64,000 nt of DNA from Chrysomallon squamiferum (taxonomy: Eukaryota; Mollusca; Gastropoda; Neomphalida; Peltospiridae). A program made the translations under genes and the position numbers. Within the stretch, counting starts at the first letter, position 1, and each line of letters begins with the position of its first letter. Below, piece by piece: positions 13,613 to 28,696 of the stretch. Location: contig CM022665.1 in NCBI GenBank assembly GCA_012295275.1, positions 30,434,957 through 30,498,956 on the forward strand, written 5' to 3'. The notes below the pieces were generated by a model. The model was given only the letters and a program-made list of their open reading frames with translations, was not told where the DNA came from and searched no databases.

Positions 13613-15842
13613 TACACATTTACATTTTATACATATATACATTTTTAAATTTTGTTTTTTTACCTTGCAGATATGTGCTGGGCACAGGAAAATCATTGAC
13701 ATAGGACACATTTGACAAAAGTATATTATTATTTTGTTAAATGAAGAGAAAATTTAAAAATAAAAAGATTAACCAGCTATCAATTATCTTATTCAGTTTT
13801 GGAAATATGCATCTTTGAGTCATTACATAATCGACCACTCTATTTCCATAAACTAAAAATCCATGCTGCCTAGCAAGTGTTTGATATCAAAATAGCCATC
13901 AAGACTCACAGAAGTAAAACTAACTGTTCATTTTAAATATATAATTCTTTTACATAGTTTGGTGTTTCCAGAGTTTGATGCTTGACTTCCCACCACCACA
14001 AAATAGATAAATAAAGAAAGTGTAAGAAATATTGTGTAATCTCGGATAATACTTCATAATTAAGTCAATTTTATGGTGGAAAATAAAAACTTAGAAAATC
14101 TGATATGGATATTTTTTGCACGAGAAAAGGTATTGCTTTGTAGCACCAATGCTGTGTACAACTTATTCATGATTTTCATATAAGCTTCCAATATAAGCTT
14201 CCAATATAATTTAAAATGAGTTATTTACAGAATAACTACAAAGACTATATTTCATGTTAAATTAACCTTATTTTAAAAGTAGGTCACTGAAAGCTGTCAG
14301 CAAAACATTCTGCAATCTGCATGTAACAGCAAAACCTGCCACTTTTTTCAATATATTCATCTCAAGTTCAACATAAAATATTGACCAAAACATTATATAA
14401 GTTAGTATATATTCACAAAAATACAGCTTATTGGAAATATATAGTGTGATTTGATGTAATTAAAACATCCTATAAATAAGAACAAAAATATTGCAGTCAG
14501 AACAAAAAACAAAACACAAAAAAAAACACAAAAACAAACATGATGAAAAATATATAAAATTATACACAGGGAAACAACATAATCTGAAAATTAATTGTTT
14601 GAATTTAGATTGCTAATGAGGTATTTAATAATAAAAATAAATAATAAATAACACAATTTTTTTTTTTTTTTTTTTAAACAATCTTTTAAAATCTAAACCA
14701 GCAGTTCACACTTTAGCACACCTGGCAACTGCACCCCTATACACTCCAAGGTCAGCTGGGCATTACCTGTCAGCACACAGTCTCACGTCAATGTTTATAC
14801 TCTTTCAAATTTTTGGCAAATTGTTTGTTTCAATGACAGAATATGTCATTGGCTGGCCTTTGGAAGTTTTTTGGATGATGAAAATGACATTATTGGTATG
14901 CATTATTAGTGATAAACACTAAAGAAGTAACATTGAACAATAGATACATGCAAGTAAGTAATTTATTTAAGTAAAATAATTCTGTCCAAAATGAAATAAT
15001 TTTTTGGTCAGTGACTGAAAATAAATAAATACATGCAGTCATCATATCATGCCACTATATATAGTGATTGCAGGATCAAATAAAATATATATAAAATACT
15101 TACTTTTTAAATTGCATATACACATTCAAAGCATTTTAAATATGTATTCAAATAGATATTAACACATCTGACTATATATAGTAACATAATTAATATGTAA
15201 AATATTTGTTTTTATAGACTGATATACACACTGAAGATTTAATTTTGTATAAGCATATTAACATAATTGACTGTTAATAATATTAATTATAATTGAAATT
15301 TATATAAAATATTTCTATGTAAAATATGATATATACCTTCGAAGTTTATTTGTATATTAATACAGGTGTCATAAGAAACAACATTAATGTTACAGATATT
15401 GAAAAAACATATGTGTATTTAAAACTAAAATCTATATTAATTTCAGGGGTTTTTATCTAGTGGAAGAATGAAGAGAATGAATAACTAAGTGTTTAACAAC
15501 ACATTCCAAATGAACAGTTATTAAGTATTTCACACATGGTTTCTGGATAATGATATCAAAAAGACAGAACTCACTTTAGCTATTTGCAAGGCTACCAAAG
15601 GGCAGGGAAAGAAGGGTAATCAAAACATTTACTGGTTATGTAAATATTATCAATTTATGTATTTAATTTCTGTACATAGATGTTGTCTTTCACATGCACA
15701 CTAATCATACTCAGACTTGTATCTATTAACCATAAAATATTTAAGTTAATTTATTTACTTTTGATATGCTATATATTTTTTTAGGCATTCTCATCTATCA
15801 CACATGCACACATACATACATTAACAAGTATATGTGCAGACA

Positions 15843-15881
<39 letters not shown>

Positions 15882-18800
15882 TTTACAGTTAGCCAAATTA
15901 ATTTATCAGTTGTTTGTTTATATCAGTTGCATTATTTCAAAGTTTTGGTTGTTGTTTTTTCCTTTTGGTAGGGGCATGTTTTTTTCTCACATAATTATTT
16001 GTAAACAGTATTTTACAATTCAAAATTAAATACTGAAAAGTTGTTAGAAAATAAATTATGATGTCTATTTTTAGAATCTAATCAAAGCAAAAGGAAAAAG
16101 TAATTTTTATAATGGTGTTTTGGACTATTGTTTAATTTTAAATTAATAATCTCCACACATTTTTGTTTTCTTTTCCAAAAATATTTCTTATTTTATATGT
16201 ATTCTAATTTTAATATGGTTTTTTTATCTTTTGACAAAAAAAAGAAAAAAAAAAGAGACCACTGAAGGTATCATCAAGATAAAATATAAAAGATATTTTA
16301 AATACTCTTGAAAATAATCTACAGATGATTAGCTGAAAGAACAAAAGACAATAACTTTAATAAAAAAAATCATTAAAGAGAAACAAAACCAAATATTTAT
16401 TAATGATATCTCAAATTATTTTAATGTTAATGGTTATATGGTATGAAGCTTAATGGGTTTTTTTTTGTTGTTTTTTTAAATGTATTCTTGATGCAAAAGA
16501 AAAAAGCATTGTTGTTAATTGAGAGTGACTCTTACCAGTAGCTCCAAGGATCTTTTATATATTACAGGAAATATGTATTATCAGGAAATACACATAATTC
16601 CTGAACATTTCTTAAAATATGTGTAATTTCTGATTCATTCAGCAAACTGGCAATGTAATGGTTGCAAGACTATCTTCCTCTGACTGCAACTGATGGAGAA
16701 TTTCAGGAGGGGGATATATGAAGACAGGCCAGTGTCAAAATCCAGTTGTGTTGCAAATGGGAAACAATTAATTATATTATGAAGACTGGAATTCTTCTAG
16801 AACTGAACAATCTGAATCCAACATTCAATTGTATTGCTATCTGCTAACCAACAAACAAACCTGTCCTAATGTCATTTCTTGCTCTTTCTGCAGCCCTTTG
16901 CTCTCTGGATGCTTAGGTTTTCCAACACCAACTCAGGCCAAATTACTTTCAGTTCAATGATTACATATATTTTCTAAAATTTTCTGGAATTATACTCATT
17001 TCCTGATAATATGTAACATCACTTGGCCTTGGAAAAACCAGACCTCAGAAAAGAAAATATCTCAGTAGAAGAATCATGTAGGTTTAATCCTGTGCACAAT
17101 ATATCTCAATGTGCTTTAACAATTAAATTACCACCCATTTTTTAATATAAGTATGAATATGAAGTAAAAAATTACTGATAAACAAACTAGAAAAACAGAA
17201 AAAAGGTGAAAATGGAAAAAAAGAAAACATAAATCAATGAAAACATGACACAAAATGTGAAAGATGTAATTAGATAAAGATAAGATACAATTGGAGGTGG
17301 AACTGATAAAAAAAAACAGACAGATACATTAAAAGAAAATAGGAAATAAGAAAGTCATGGTATGTGATTAAAGAAAAAAAAAATGAAAAGGCACAAAGGA
17401 AAGAAGAAAGGGAAAAAATTAATGAAATGAAATAATAAGAAATGGAAAATACGAAACCCCCAAAAAAAAAAGCAGAGGAAAGAGAGATTGAAAAATGAAA
17501 AAGATTAAGGAAAGTGAAATGAAAAATAATAGGAATAAAGGAAGAAAAAAGGAAAAAGGAAAAGGAATGAAGAAAAGAGAAATGAAAATGCATGAAAAAG
17601 AGATGAAAAATGAAAGGTAAGAAACAGAAAAGGAAATACACATGAAAGAAAGAAAACATTTAAAGAAACAATAAAGGAAAAATGAAAATACAAGAAACAA
17701 ATGCAAAAACAAAAACAGAGAAATGAAAACAAAATTGTGAAAGGAAATAAATAGAGAGAAATTCACATATGCTACACAGATGCTGTAGAGATACACAAGG
17801 TACCATAGTTTTGATTTATGTCATCAATAAAGTGCAATGGCTAGATTAACAAGCAAAAATACATTATCTATTTTTACGTATCTGTCATCTCAGACAGTGG
17901 GTAATTCAATACTGCTAATTAAACATATAAGTAGGTCTGAGTATAAATAAGCTGCCTATTTTGGTTATATAAATAAAAATCAGAAAAAGAAATAAAGCAT
18001 TGAAATAAGATAAAAGGACAAGAACACTTTAATCAGTTAATCTGCTTCCATAAACTACATTTCAAATTATAATCCATTATTATTATGAGGTGTAAAGTAA
18101 ATTTGCCTTTGAATTCATTTGAGCTGCTTGCAAACTCTAAAGAAATTATTTATAAAAGTAACATGATTTGACTTTATGAAATCAGATAATTAATATATAC
18201 ATATAAATTTATATATATATATGTTGTTATTGCTTTTATTTATTGATTACAGAATTGTATTTCAAGTAATAAAATTAGCACTGTTTGGAAATTAGCAGTC
18301 TGTTAAAGAACATTTACTCTATTTCAGGATACTGTCTGCCATGTTCATTAAATTCTAAATATGCACGATCACAGCGGCTGTGAGAATAGCTGCTTGTATA
18401 CAGAAATAGGCAGTAAGTGACAAAATTTCCAATTATTGTAATCTGAATAATGACTGTACCCCTAAGGAAATGTAAGTAACTAACACATTTCTTGTAGAAA
18501 AAAAAAAAAATTAAATTTAAAATTAAAAATTAAATTGAAAAATGTCCATAATCCATTACTAGTCAATCTACTCCGAAGCAATTTGTCCATTATTTTAATG
18601 AAGACACTTGATGAGTGAGATACCAATCAGTATTTCACACTGTCATAATTAGAAGAAAAATTATTTTCAGCTCAATATTTGGTTCGAGCTGAAATATAGC
18701 ACAGCTGTTTGTGAAATAACTAATATTTATTTTGCAATATCACAATCATGGTTGCTATAGCAATGTCACACAAAGTGATCCATATCTGCATCTACATGCG

Positions 18801-20202
18801 AGACTCTGGAATTCTAGTGTCTGCTAATTCAACACTGTACAGTATTTGTATGTAAACTGCACATACTGTGATTTCTCAGTTGTATTTTAAAATCATCTTT
18901 CCAGATAATTTAATCTCATATAGAAAACTGACTGTGAAATTATGTTATTTTTAAGAGAAAACTATTAAGGAATTTATATTTTTTTTAAAATGAAAACTCA
19001 GCTGAGTAGAGTTTTAAAAAATAGACACTTGGCTATTTGTAATATTTCTGATTAGGAAAAATAAAGCAAACAAACTGCCACATGCTGCTCAACTCTTAGG
19101 AATCACTCATGCTGAATGATAGAAAAATGCAGACTTTCAAGTCAGTGATGCAGGATTTGGAAATGAATAAGTAATTATGAACGTTTGTATCAAGTGTGCT
19201 TTTGTTTTGTGTATGCCAGCATGCAATTTTTCATCTATGCACATATGTGTAAATTTGATCAGTATATATTTGAAATGCTTTCTTAAATGAACTTTATTGT
19301 TAATTATTTTTGTCATTTCAGCAAAATGTTTTCAGTTATTTGTTTTTAATGCACTGATGTGTTGTTGTTTTTTTACCCTCACTGACATAAAACTCTTTCA
19401 ACAATATTATTTTTGAATTAAGCATTTCAAGAAATCCATATTTTCAAGTTTATTAGTTTTGATCTAAATTTATTTAATAACTGCACTATTCAGTTTTTCA
19501 TATAAGCAACATGCTGGCAAATGAAACAAATATCAACAATTTTAGCTCATGTATTTTATATGCTGAATATATAATGAACACTTTTCACACTACAATGAAT
19601 AAATAACATTATTTTCCTGTCAGTTTTGATACATCAACAACCATGACAAAATGATACGTATCAACAAACTTTATGAAATTGTCACTAAATGGTATCTTGG
19701 CATTGGAATAAAGTGATAAATCTCTGTTTTTACACCAATATTCATACTCTGAACATCAGAAACATCATTTTTACCCCTTTACTTTATTCTTTTATATTTC
19801 ATTTTTCTTTTCTTTCTTGTTTTCTTATTGTACCAAAATATTCTCAATTAGCGTATCATATCTTCTTCTGGTGTGCGTGTTTCCAGAAATTTAATTTTTA
19901 TTTCATTTTAAATCTTTCTTGATTGATCTGAGCTAGAGTTAAGAGATAAAGCCCAGCCTTAAAATAGAAGTCTTAGTACTTTTCAACTAAGGCCACTTCA
20001 ATCTTATTTGGCAGATTACCTTCAAAGAAGCAGGATTTTCTCTTCTATTAGAATACAGGCTTTTACTGTGCTCAAATTGATTTCAATTGATTTTTAGTCT
20101 CAACTTCACTTACAATAATGTACTAAGTGAAATAACTTTCATTTATCACTGAGTTTATTGCTGTGGCTGGACAGAAAGAAAAAAATTTAAATTACATATA
20201 TA

Positions 20203-20252
<50 letters not shown>

Positions 20253-23200
20253 CAAATGTTTGTGAACAAAATGTAAGATTACAGTTACTGGTAAGTTATT
20301 TGCTTTTGCATGATTTGTTTTTGATTGTTTTTTATTTTAAATTAAAATGTGTGTTACTTATTGACAACAGAAAATCAATTATTCATTAAAGAGAAACATA
20401 TATGTGCTTCAGTTTGTCCATAAATTTGAACAATTATGTTTTCTAATGAGTTCATTTACTTATTTTTTATTTTTATTTTTTTTAAATATGTCCTAATCAT
20501 TATTAATAGGAAAAAAATTGTCCGATACATCAAAACATCTAAAGTTACATATGGCTGAAACTTTAAAAACGTGTGTGTGTGTGTGTTTGTTCATCAATTT
20601 GTTAATAAAACTAAAAGATTATGGTTGCTATTTAGTTCATTTTGCCTTTACACAAAAAAATCTAAGTTATTAATAGCAGAAAATCATTTCTACAATATGT
20701 AAAAACAGAGTACTTTTGGAATTAAACTCAACATTTATCAATTGCCATGTATATTTGAAGTTATAAATTAGTGATTATATAAATCTAACTTTAAAAAAAA
20801 ATTATTTCATTTTTCTTACAAGACAGGTGACATCAGATGAAGATATATTTAATTTTAGAAAGACCATACAGTTTTAAGCATCTCTCTCTCTCCGAGGTTA
20901 TAATACTTAAGAATATAAAGTCATTTTAGAATGTTAAAAAGTTATCATTAGAAATACAGGCATCATCACATAATTGCACTCTAAGATTACAGGGTTAAGT
21001 TATGTTAATAAGTTATTTCATGCTAAATATATTTACACTCAAGGTTATATTCACATAAACAGTTTGCATGTAATAATTTAAAAGACAGGTAGTTGTGTTA
21101 GTATGTTAACAGGTTTTTAGATTAAACATCATCATCTTTTAAACTCATTATAAATACAATCTCAAGGTTACATATGATCAAAGCATATTTGGGTGGAGAA
21201 TACTGGTGATTTTAATGATATAAAAAAACAACAACATAAAGTGCTGCTGGCTTTGAAAATACCATCTGCTACTGGACACACATGAAGGAACACTTTATAA
21301 TGCAGCAGCTCTCTGACATAATTAAGCCAATGCTTGAGGGCAAACAAACATGGGCACACCATGCTCTGTTTGCTTGCTGGATGCATCCTGATAAACCTGC
21401 CAGTCAAACAAGGACCAACATTAAGGAATCCTCACTTATCAATAATCCTTCATTTAACCAGCTACTCTCATCTCCTGTCACAGCTCTTTACTGGGTAGAA
21501 GAAAAAAATGACAGTGTATCACTTCAGGCAATAATACTGTAATAATAATATATGTAGTCTGCAAAATGTATTTCCAAAAACAACAAGAACAAGTCTTTCA
21601 TGTACAGTACATTTAGGGCAACTGGCAGTAAAGGAGAATAGTTTTGGTCATTTTTAACATTTCTCAATGCCACTTGTTTAAAACTGTTATAGCTTAATTG
21701 TATTTATATGTGTATGCATCTGCAAGTGTGTGTGTGTGTTTGTCTGACTGCCTGTATCCTTCTCTGTGTACTTATGAATTATATATTTGTGTGGACAAAT
21801 GAATTTTAGATTTTAGCCTTTGCAATTATCACCAAAAAAAAACAAAAAACATTGACAAAAGAATTTTTCGAACAGTAAGAATAACAAATAAACATGTTTG
21901 TGGATAAATGAACTCAGATTATGGAAATAGCTGATTTTATTCAGAAAACAAATTTCTGGACAGCCTCCAGTTCTCAATAATAACATTGTTGATTTCATAT
22001 CAGCATTTTTCTACACTGCTGGCATTTTCATCAGTGTGATTATTATCATCTATAAGCAGGTGAATGGCTAACTGCAAGCTGTCAGTTAAAAACACATATT
22101 GTACATTCAATACTGCTAGCATCTACAGTGCTGTACATACATACACACTCTCAACCATGTCTAACTGCTTGCACTCATCCATAAAATTAACACTTCAGTT
22201 AATTACTGCTTACATTCCTCGTGTTGTCATCTTCTCAGGCAAATATGTTGTTTTGTGTGCATGCATGTTTAGAGAAAGTAAGCAAGCATGTATCTCTGAC
22301 CATTGCAAACACACATTTATTAATATTTCTGCTGAAACTAGTAAACCGTTACTCATTCAAAAACATATTAGTAAAGGTTGGAGAGGGGTTGAATAAATAA
22401 GAAATTTGTATTGCTCTGTGGTTTGCTAAATGAAACATGAAACATGAAATTCTTCAAGAATTAACTTCTGTATAGAGGTTCAGTTTGTATCCAAGCATTT
22501 TGTGCATTAGCAATATCTACTGTATTTATCAAAATAATCTGCATCGTTCATTTTAGATCTTTATAAAAATAAACAACCAAAAAATATGCCTTTGCAAAAG
22601 AATTGTTTCCATGTCAGTTTTTACCTTTATATTTTCTACTTGGATATGTAATAAGAATTTTTTTTTAAACAAAAACAATCAGAAAGAACAAAATTTTTTT
22701 TTTTTTTTTTAAATGAATATTTTGCAAATTTTCACAGATTTACTACAAGAATTACTGGAACTCAAACAGTATTATGTGTATGTTAATGTTACGGTTACAA
22801 GCATTTTTTAACAAATTATTTCAGTTTACAATCAACAACCTAAATTGGTAAAAAACACAAAACAACATTTTAATCAGAAAATATCTTACAAAGACATTAG
22901 CTGCTAATTAAACAGCATTACAACCACACGTACATGTTTGTAACACTGTATTGCCAAACAAGTATTTTGCAAAGCACATGTCCTACCTGCAAATGTGGCC
23001 TAACTAAAATTTCACTGAATGGAATGCTACCTAATTAACACTGTTTAATCAACAAGCTATTAGCCAGGGGTTCAACATATGGTAATTGTTACTTTATTTA
23101 TCTGCTAACCAGGAAGAAAACTCAAAAAATAATCAAAAAAATTCTTCCTTTCACAAAAAAAATGTATCTTTCTTGTCTCAAGTTTTATATAAAACATGTA

Positions 23201-26200
23201 AGATCTAAAAAGAAAGAAAAGTCAGTGTGTAGAATTTAACACAGTAACACAGAGATAGCAAAAACAGTGTCTATAACTCAATATCAAAGATACATAAATT
23301 AGTGTTTACAAATATATCTAAGATACTTAAAGAAAAGTTAGTTTTTAGAATTTAACATACAATTCCAATTAGTAAAAGTTCATTTCTTTTATTTCTGAAT
23401 TAGAGAAATGCACATGACGTAACTTGAAAAAAACAAGTTTTCACTGACTGTAAATTCAAGCTGACAGTTTTATTTTTTATTTGAATGATGAAATTTGTAT
23501 TCAATGTAAAGTCAGTTTCAACAGATAATTGTCTGTTCTGTAAAAAAAAAAAGTCAATTTGATAGTTCTATGACTAGATCTAAAATCCAGCTCATCTACA
23601 CAACAGATACATTTAATAAAAAAAAATTGTTTTATGTCCTAGTTTTTGTATTATAAGATGTAAAAGAAAAAAACAATGTAGTTTGCAGCTGATAAAATTA
23701 TGTGACTTGCATCAGTCATATACAGATGATAATTGTCATTAACCAAAGATGACACTAGAAATAATGACCAATTACTGTTCTATACTTCAGAAGTGATAGA
23801 AATTCTAATTACTCAGCTGCTGCTAAACAAGACATAAAGTACATATGTATCATAGTGATGTATAATCCATCTGCACATACAGTAATTAACTGCATACAGA
23901 TGTCTAGTGCTTCTTTTCAGTTTACTTAAATGTTGAATCTGCATTTTCATACTATTTGATGCACTTATTTCAGTTATTAATAATACATAAAAAAGATGCT
24001 ATTTTTGCAACTCTGGATCAATTTAATAACAGGGTAAGATGCTAAACAAGACATAACGACATGGGTTTGTGGGTCCTTAAGACACATTTTCAACAGTCTG
24101 AAGGACTGCCTCTTCTCTTATTATGCAAATCTTAGCATTTGTGTCCAGTCTGGAATGACCTCATGTAGACTGGGATCAGTGAGTTTTGTAATTCATTTAC
24201 TTTATCATTGAACTTGTGCAGTAGCTCCAAGTATTGTGAAGAATGCTATGTCACTGCAAACTGCTTTTAGCAACCAGTTTCATTGATTACCAAATGATTA
24301 GGAAGTCCTTGTATCAAATGAGAGATTTTCATCTCTCTGTAGCATATTAACATTTTGCCTAAAGTCATATATGTGACGTCTGGTCACTTTCTGGTAAATC
24401 ATTTAGCAAGATTTTCATGAAGTACAATTGACACTGGCACAGACGGAGCATACAGAACCTTGTTGTTTTCTGAATCCTTAAGTCAACAAAAAAAATATAT
24501 GTTTATTTTTACATCAATGTAGCAGTACTTATACAATAAAATCATTGATGCATGTTAAGTCTAATTCAAAGCCATGATTCTGTGTTGGCTGAACAACAAT
24601 GGCCATTCTGGAATCATATTCATGACATTTCCTATTTTAGATATATAATTAAGCCCTTTTTATTAAAATATTAAAGCAAGATATAAATAGACTGATCAAT
24701 TTTATATTTATCAGATAATTATTATCTTCAGGAATACTTCAAAAAAATAAATAAAAAAAATGATGGTAGCAAAGAACAAAATTAATGACTTCATGCAAAC
24801 TGTAAACCCTGAAATTCATTCTCTGTATACTTTATTAACAATGACAAAGACATAAACAGCTCGAGAAAAACATCAAAATACTATCATGTTGGCAGACTTT
24901 TCTTTATGGTCACCTGTTTTTTTTAAATATTTACCTTCATACATTTTTTCAGTTTTTCAACAGCATAATTCCAATGTATTATATTAAGTACTGATTATAT
25001 TTAATGACTACTAACATGATTGCTTTAATAGTCACAATATTCCCAGTTATAACAGAATGCTTGGTGGTTAGCATCAATTTTCATCAGTCTCATATAATGC
25101 CTGCATATTCCATACTTCTACTGTAATTCACATTTTTGTCATTAGATAACATTATCCACTCATTAGATAAAGATTAAACTTTGTAAACAATCAAATATAA
25201 AATTTTTTTTTTTTATCATCAGAAAACATTTTTATACACAGAATGTAATTTTGAAGTGTAACATGTCTAGTTTGATACAACAGATGTTATACAGTAAATG
25301 AAATACAGCTAAATATAAATGTAAGAATAAAACAACAGTATGCTAATTATACTGTTAATGCACTTTTTTATTAAGTTTTCATTCTTTATAAGAATATATA
25401 ATGTCAGCCTGTTTTTAAGGAAATGCTTTAGGACTGTACAATTATTTCAATTATTTAAGGATATACAAAATGTTAAGAGTATAGAGATTACTATGTACAT
25501 TATTTATAAACTTAGAATTATCAAATTAAATGACTTACAAAAGGCAAATTGTGACTACCATTTGTTTTTTATCTTCTTTTTAATCTTTATTTTTCTTCTT
25601 TTTTTTTTTTTCTTTACTCCATGTATTCAGAATTTAATATTTAATAGCTGGTAGTAGATGTATTTTGGTAGGTCTATTTCTTTATCTGACTAATCTAAAA
25701 TCCTCACAGAACATCTGTGCATTTTTCATTAAGAAGAGGTTTAAATCTGTGAATGCCACAGACAAGGGCATCAATTAATAACAATAGTCAACATGTGATA
25801 GCTAACAAGCCTGTCTATAACTGTTATCACATAACTTGATGTAAGTCTACTCTAGTCTGATTCCACTAACAATGATGGATTTGATGACACTCATCTGTCT
25901 ACAGCAAACAGGTTTTTCATTGACAAGCAACATTTACAAAATGGCATTTATCCAGATGTCATAAATTTCCACAAGAATGAACTGGAAGAAAGTTATGGTG
26001 ATGCTTGTTTTCTTTAGTCTGTCATTATTTACAGAAAGTGGCATTATCACGCTGGACCTAGTTATGAGAAAATTCTTCTTTCTTAATCTTTCATATTGAT
26101 GGAATATTGACATTAAAGGATACATTAGTGTAACATATGATTTTATTAAATATTTCTTTTTATTCTGACATTCTTTAAAATCATATTCACTACAGAAATT

Positions 26201-28663
26201 AACACCATCCTAAGAATACAGAATAACAGAATTATTAAAGATATTAAAAATTTTAAAAATGAGAATGTAATAATTTACTAAACTTAAGGTTGTTGAAGGT
26301 TCATTTTCTATTTTTTTTTTTTTTTTTTTTGATGAAATGGAAAATATCAGTCTTTATACATTTTCACAAGTTGATAATTTTATTATAACATTACAATATG
26401 TAAGACAGTATCCTGGAAATAAACAAAAATACACTATCAAAAATGCATTTAAAATAGTAAGCTTGAAATAAATTTCAATTCTCTGGTCTTGACAGCAAAG
26501 TAGATTCACATATACTTAACAGTCACCTATGAAGACCATACATCAAACCAAAATAACATTGATTTTTTTAAAATGAAAACCATTTTCAAAATAATCTTTT
26601 AAGATCTAAACCAGCAATTAACCATTAAAGAAGTAGATCTGAACCAAAAAACAAATAAATAATTAAATATAGTTCCATTCCAAAAAGCTACAATTTTGGT
26701 CAGTGCCTGGAAATATAAATTTTTATCTAGTCATCATATCTTTCCAAAACATATAGTGACTGTAGGATAAATTATAATAACTATTCACTGCACTTGATGG
26801 ATTATGGTCTCATTTAATCTGGCTTTTGGTTTTAGCTGGTTGACTAATTACTGTTATTCTGCAATTATTGATTATCAGTTAAACAATCAGCTCAAATGAG
26901 AAACAATCAGAGAGAGATTATCTGCTGTAAGTATCATACTAAAATGATGAAATAACATCAATGTTTGAATACACCAGTTCAACAGAGCAGAACTTTATTT
27001 ACTATGATGGCCACTGTTTGAATCATTAGAATACATAAAACATTAAATAAAAATAGGCATAGTTAAAAAATCCTATATATAGATGAACTGTGTTTATTTA
27101 AAATCTTAATGGACCATTAAATAGTCTATCACAGGGCTTATTTCAGTAAAACTTTTAATGTTTATAGATTAAACTAAATAAATCTGTATCTAATTGTTGT
27201 TATTCCTTACACACTAAATGTAATAGTAACAACAGCAACAACAACAAAAGTAATAACTAAAATTAAATACAAAGGTTTTCTGATTTCAGTTAAGGAATGT
27301 TGACCTGTGTTCACTCACACACACACACAAATATCAGGCAAATAATTGTTTGTTGTTAATGGATATAAATTAGCAAAACTTTTCTGTGACATGAAAGCAT
27401 TTTTATTTCGATATTCTGAATGTTTTATATATTTACTAAACCAAGCCTTTGTTTACATTTCACATTATTCTAAGTAATTGTTTCATCTGGCAGCTAATAA
27501 TCATTTATCAGTAAGTGCATACAATATATTATATGGTCATGTGTTTGTGATATGATGTGTGTGTGTGATAGACAGAAACAAAGAAAGAAAACAAGAATGA
27601 CAATATTTTTGTTTGTGCATGAATGACTATGTATGAATTAGTTGCAGTTTAGTATTATTTTGAAGCATATCATATGTGCATTTGTTTCCAGCTGTTAGGT
27701 ACACATATTTGTAGAGTTTTAAAATGTAAATAATAAACATGTACTTACACTTATCTTATTGGCCAGGCCCAAGCGAATATCATTGACTTGTGAACATTCA
27801 AGAACTTGTCCTTCCTGCAAATAAAGTGTTTCTACATTTAATATTACATAATATGAAAATAAAACAACATTTCATACAAACAGTTATCTAACATTATTTG
27901 GAAAAGACAGCAGTCAGAACTGCAAATAATATTATACTAAAATCCATTTGTTTTAAAATGCTATTATGTTTTTAATTATTTTGTGGAATAATTATGTGAA
28001 TGCTGCAGAAAAGGAAATATGACAATTATAAATGATGCATGTCTCAAAACTGACATTAATAATTGTATTTTTGTTTCCATTTATACTAATTACACATGGT
28101 CCATATATTATGAATTTAAGCGCATTTACACTGATTATTGTATGTATAACGTGATCTAAATCAGAATTACAGGAACATTTCCATTTCAAGTTTTGTGATG
28201 TAATTGAAAATATTCAGTGGAAATAAATTGTGTCTTTTGTCTTAACATACTTATTTCAGATAAGAATATATTTTTAATTTCCTACAAAATTCAGTGCATT
28301 TCTGAAACAATACACAAATGCAATTGCTTTATGAGAAATCATTTTTGAAAAGGAATACTAATAAAAGTTAAAGTATGCATGTGATGGTACAAATAAATAG
28401 TCTGACAAAATTCTTTCTATTCCACATTATCATTTTATTATTTTGGTTGATACATCATCACTTACTACAATGTATGATTATAAAAAATTTAAAATGCCAC
28501 TATTTTATCTTTTCACATACAATGCAAACTTACAGTTGTATTGTTCTTTGGAACAAATTTGTCTGCTTTGTACTTGATGACATCATCACAACAGAAAAAT
28601 GGCAATGCCCAGATATTTTTAAATGGTATTATTTTGTTGCTATATTTCAAAAAAGTAAGTAAG

Positions 28664-28696
<33 letters not shown>

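Larger units (their letters stand above)
9659..27748 (-). other. 18-kb PLCB intron between exons 3 and 4
   Basis: By far the largest intron visible. It contains a nested palindrome (9751-9888), CA and TG arrays, a purine-rich tract (17190-17760), one pair of related dispersed repeats and several duplicated segments, described separately. I examined both strands for PLC exons, other family motifs and tRNA boxes and recognised none. Short open frames (e.g. 12534-12857, 22064-22396) have no recognisable product. Confidence 0.7.

Noticed and set aside
13529-13715. His/Thr and Cys/Val repeat frames on both strands
   Set aside because: Simple translation of the CA array.
17270-17796. Three overlapping minus-strand frames of 75-129 residues
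   Set aside because: They are Phe/Ser/Leu-rich translations of the purine tract in all three frames, which is what a compositional artefact gives.
22064-22396. 110-residue plus-strand frame in the 18-kb intron
   Set aside because: No recognisable domain and no transcription signal; kept only as part of a less repetitive segment to check for conservation.
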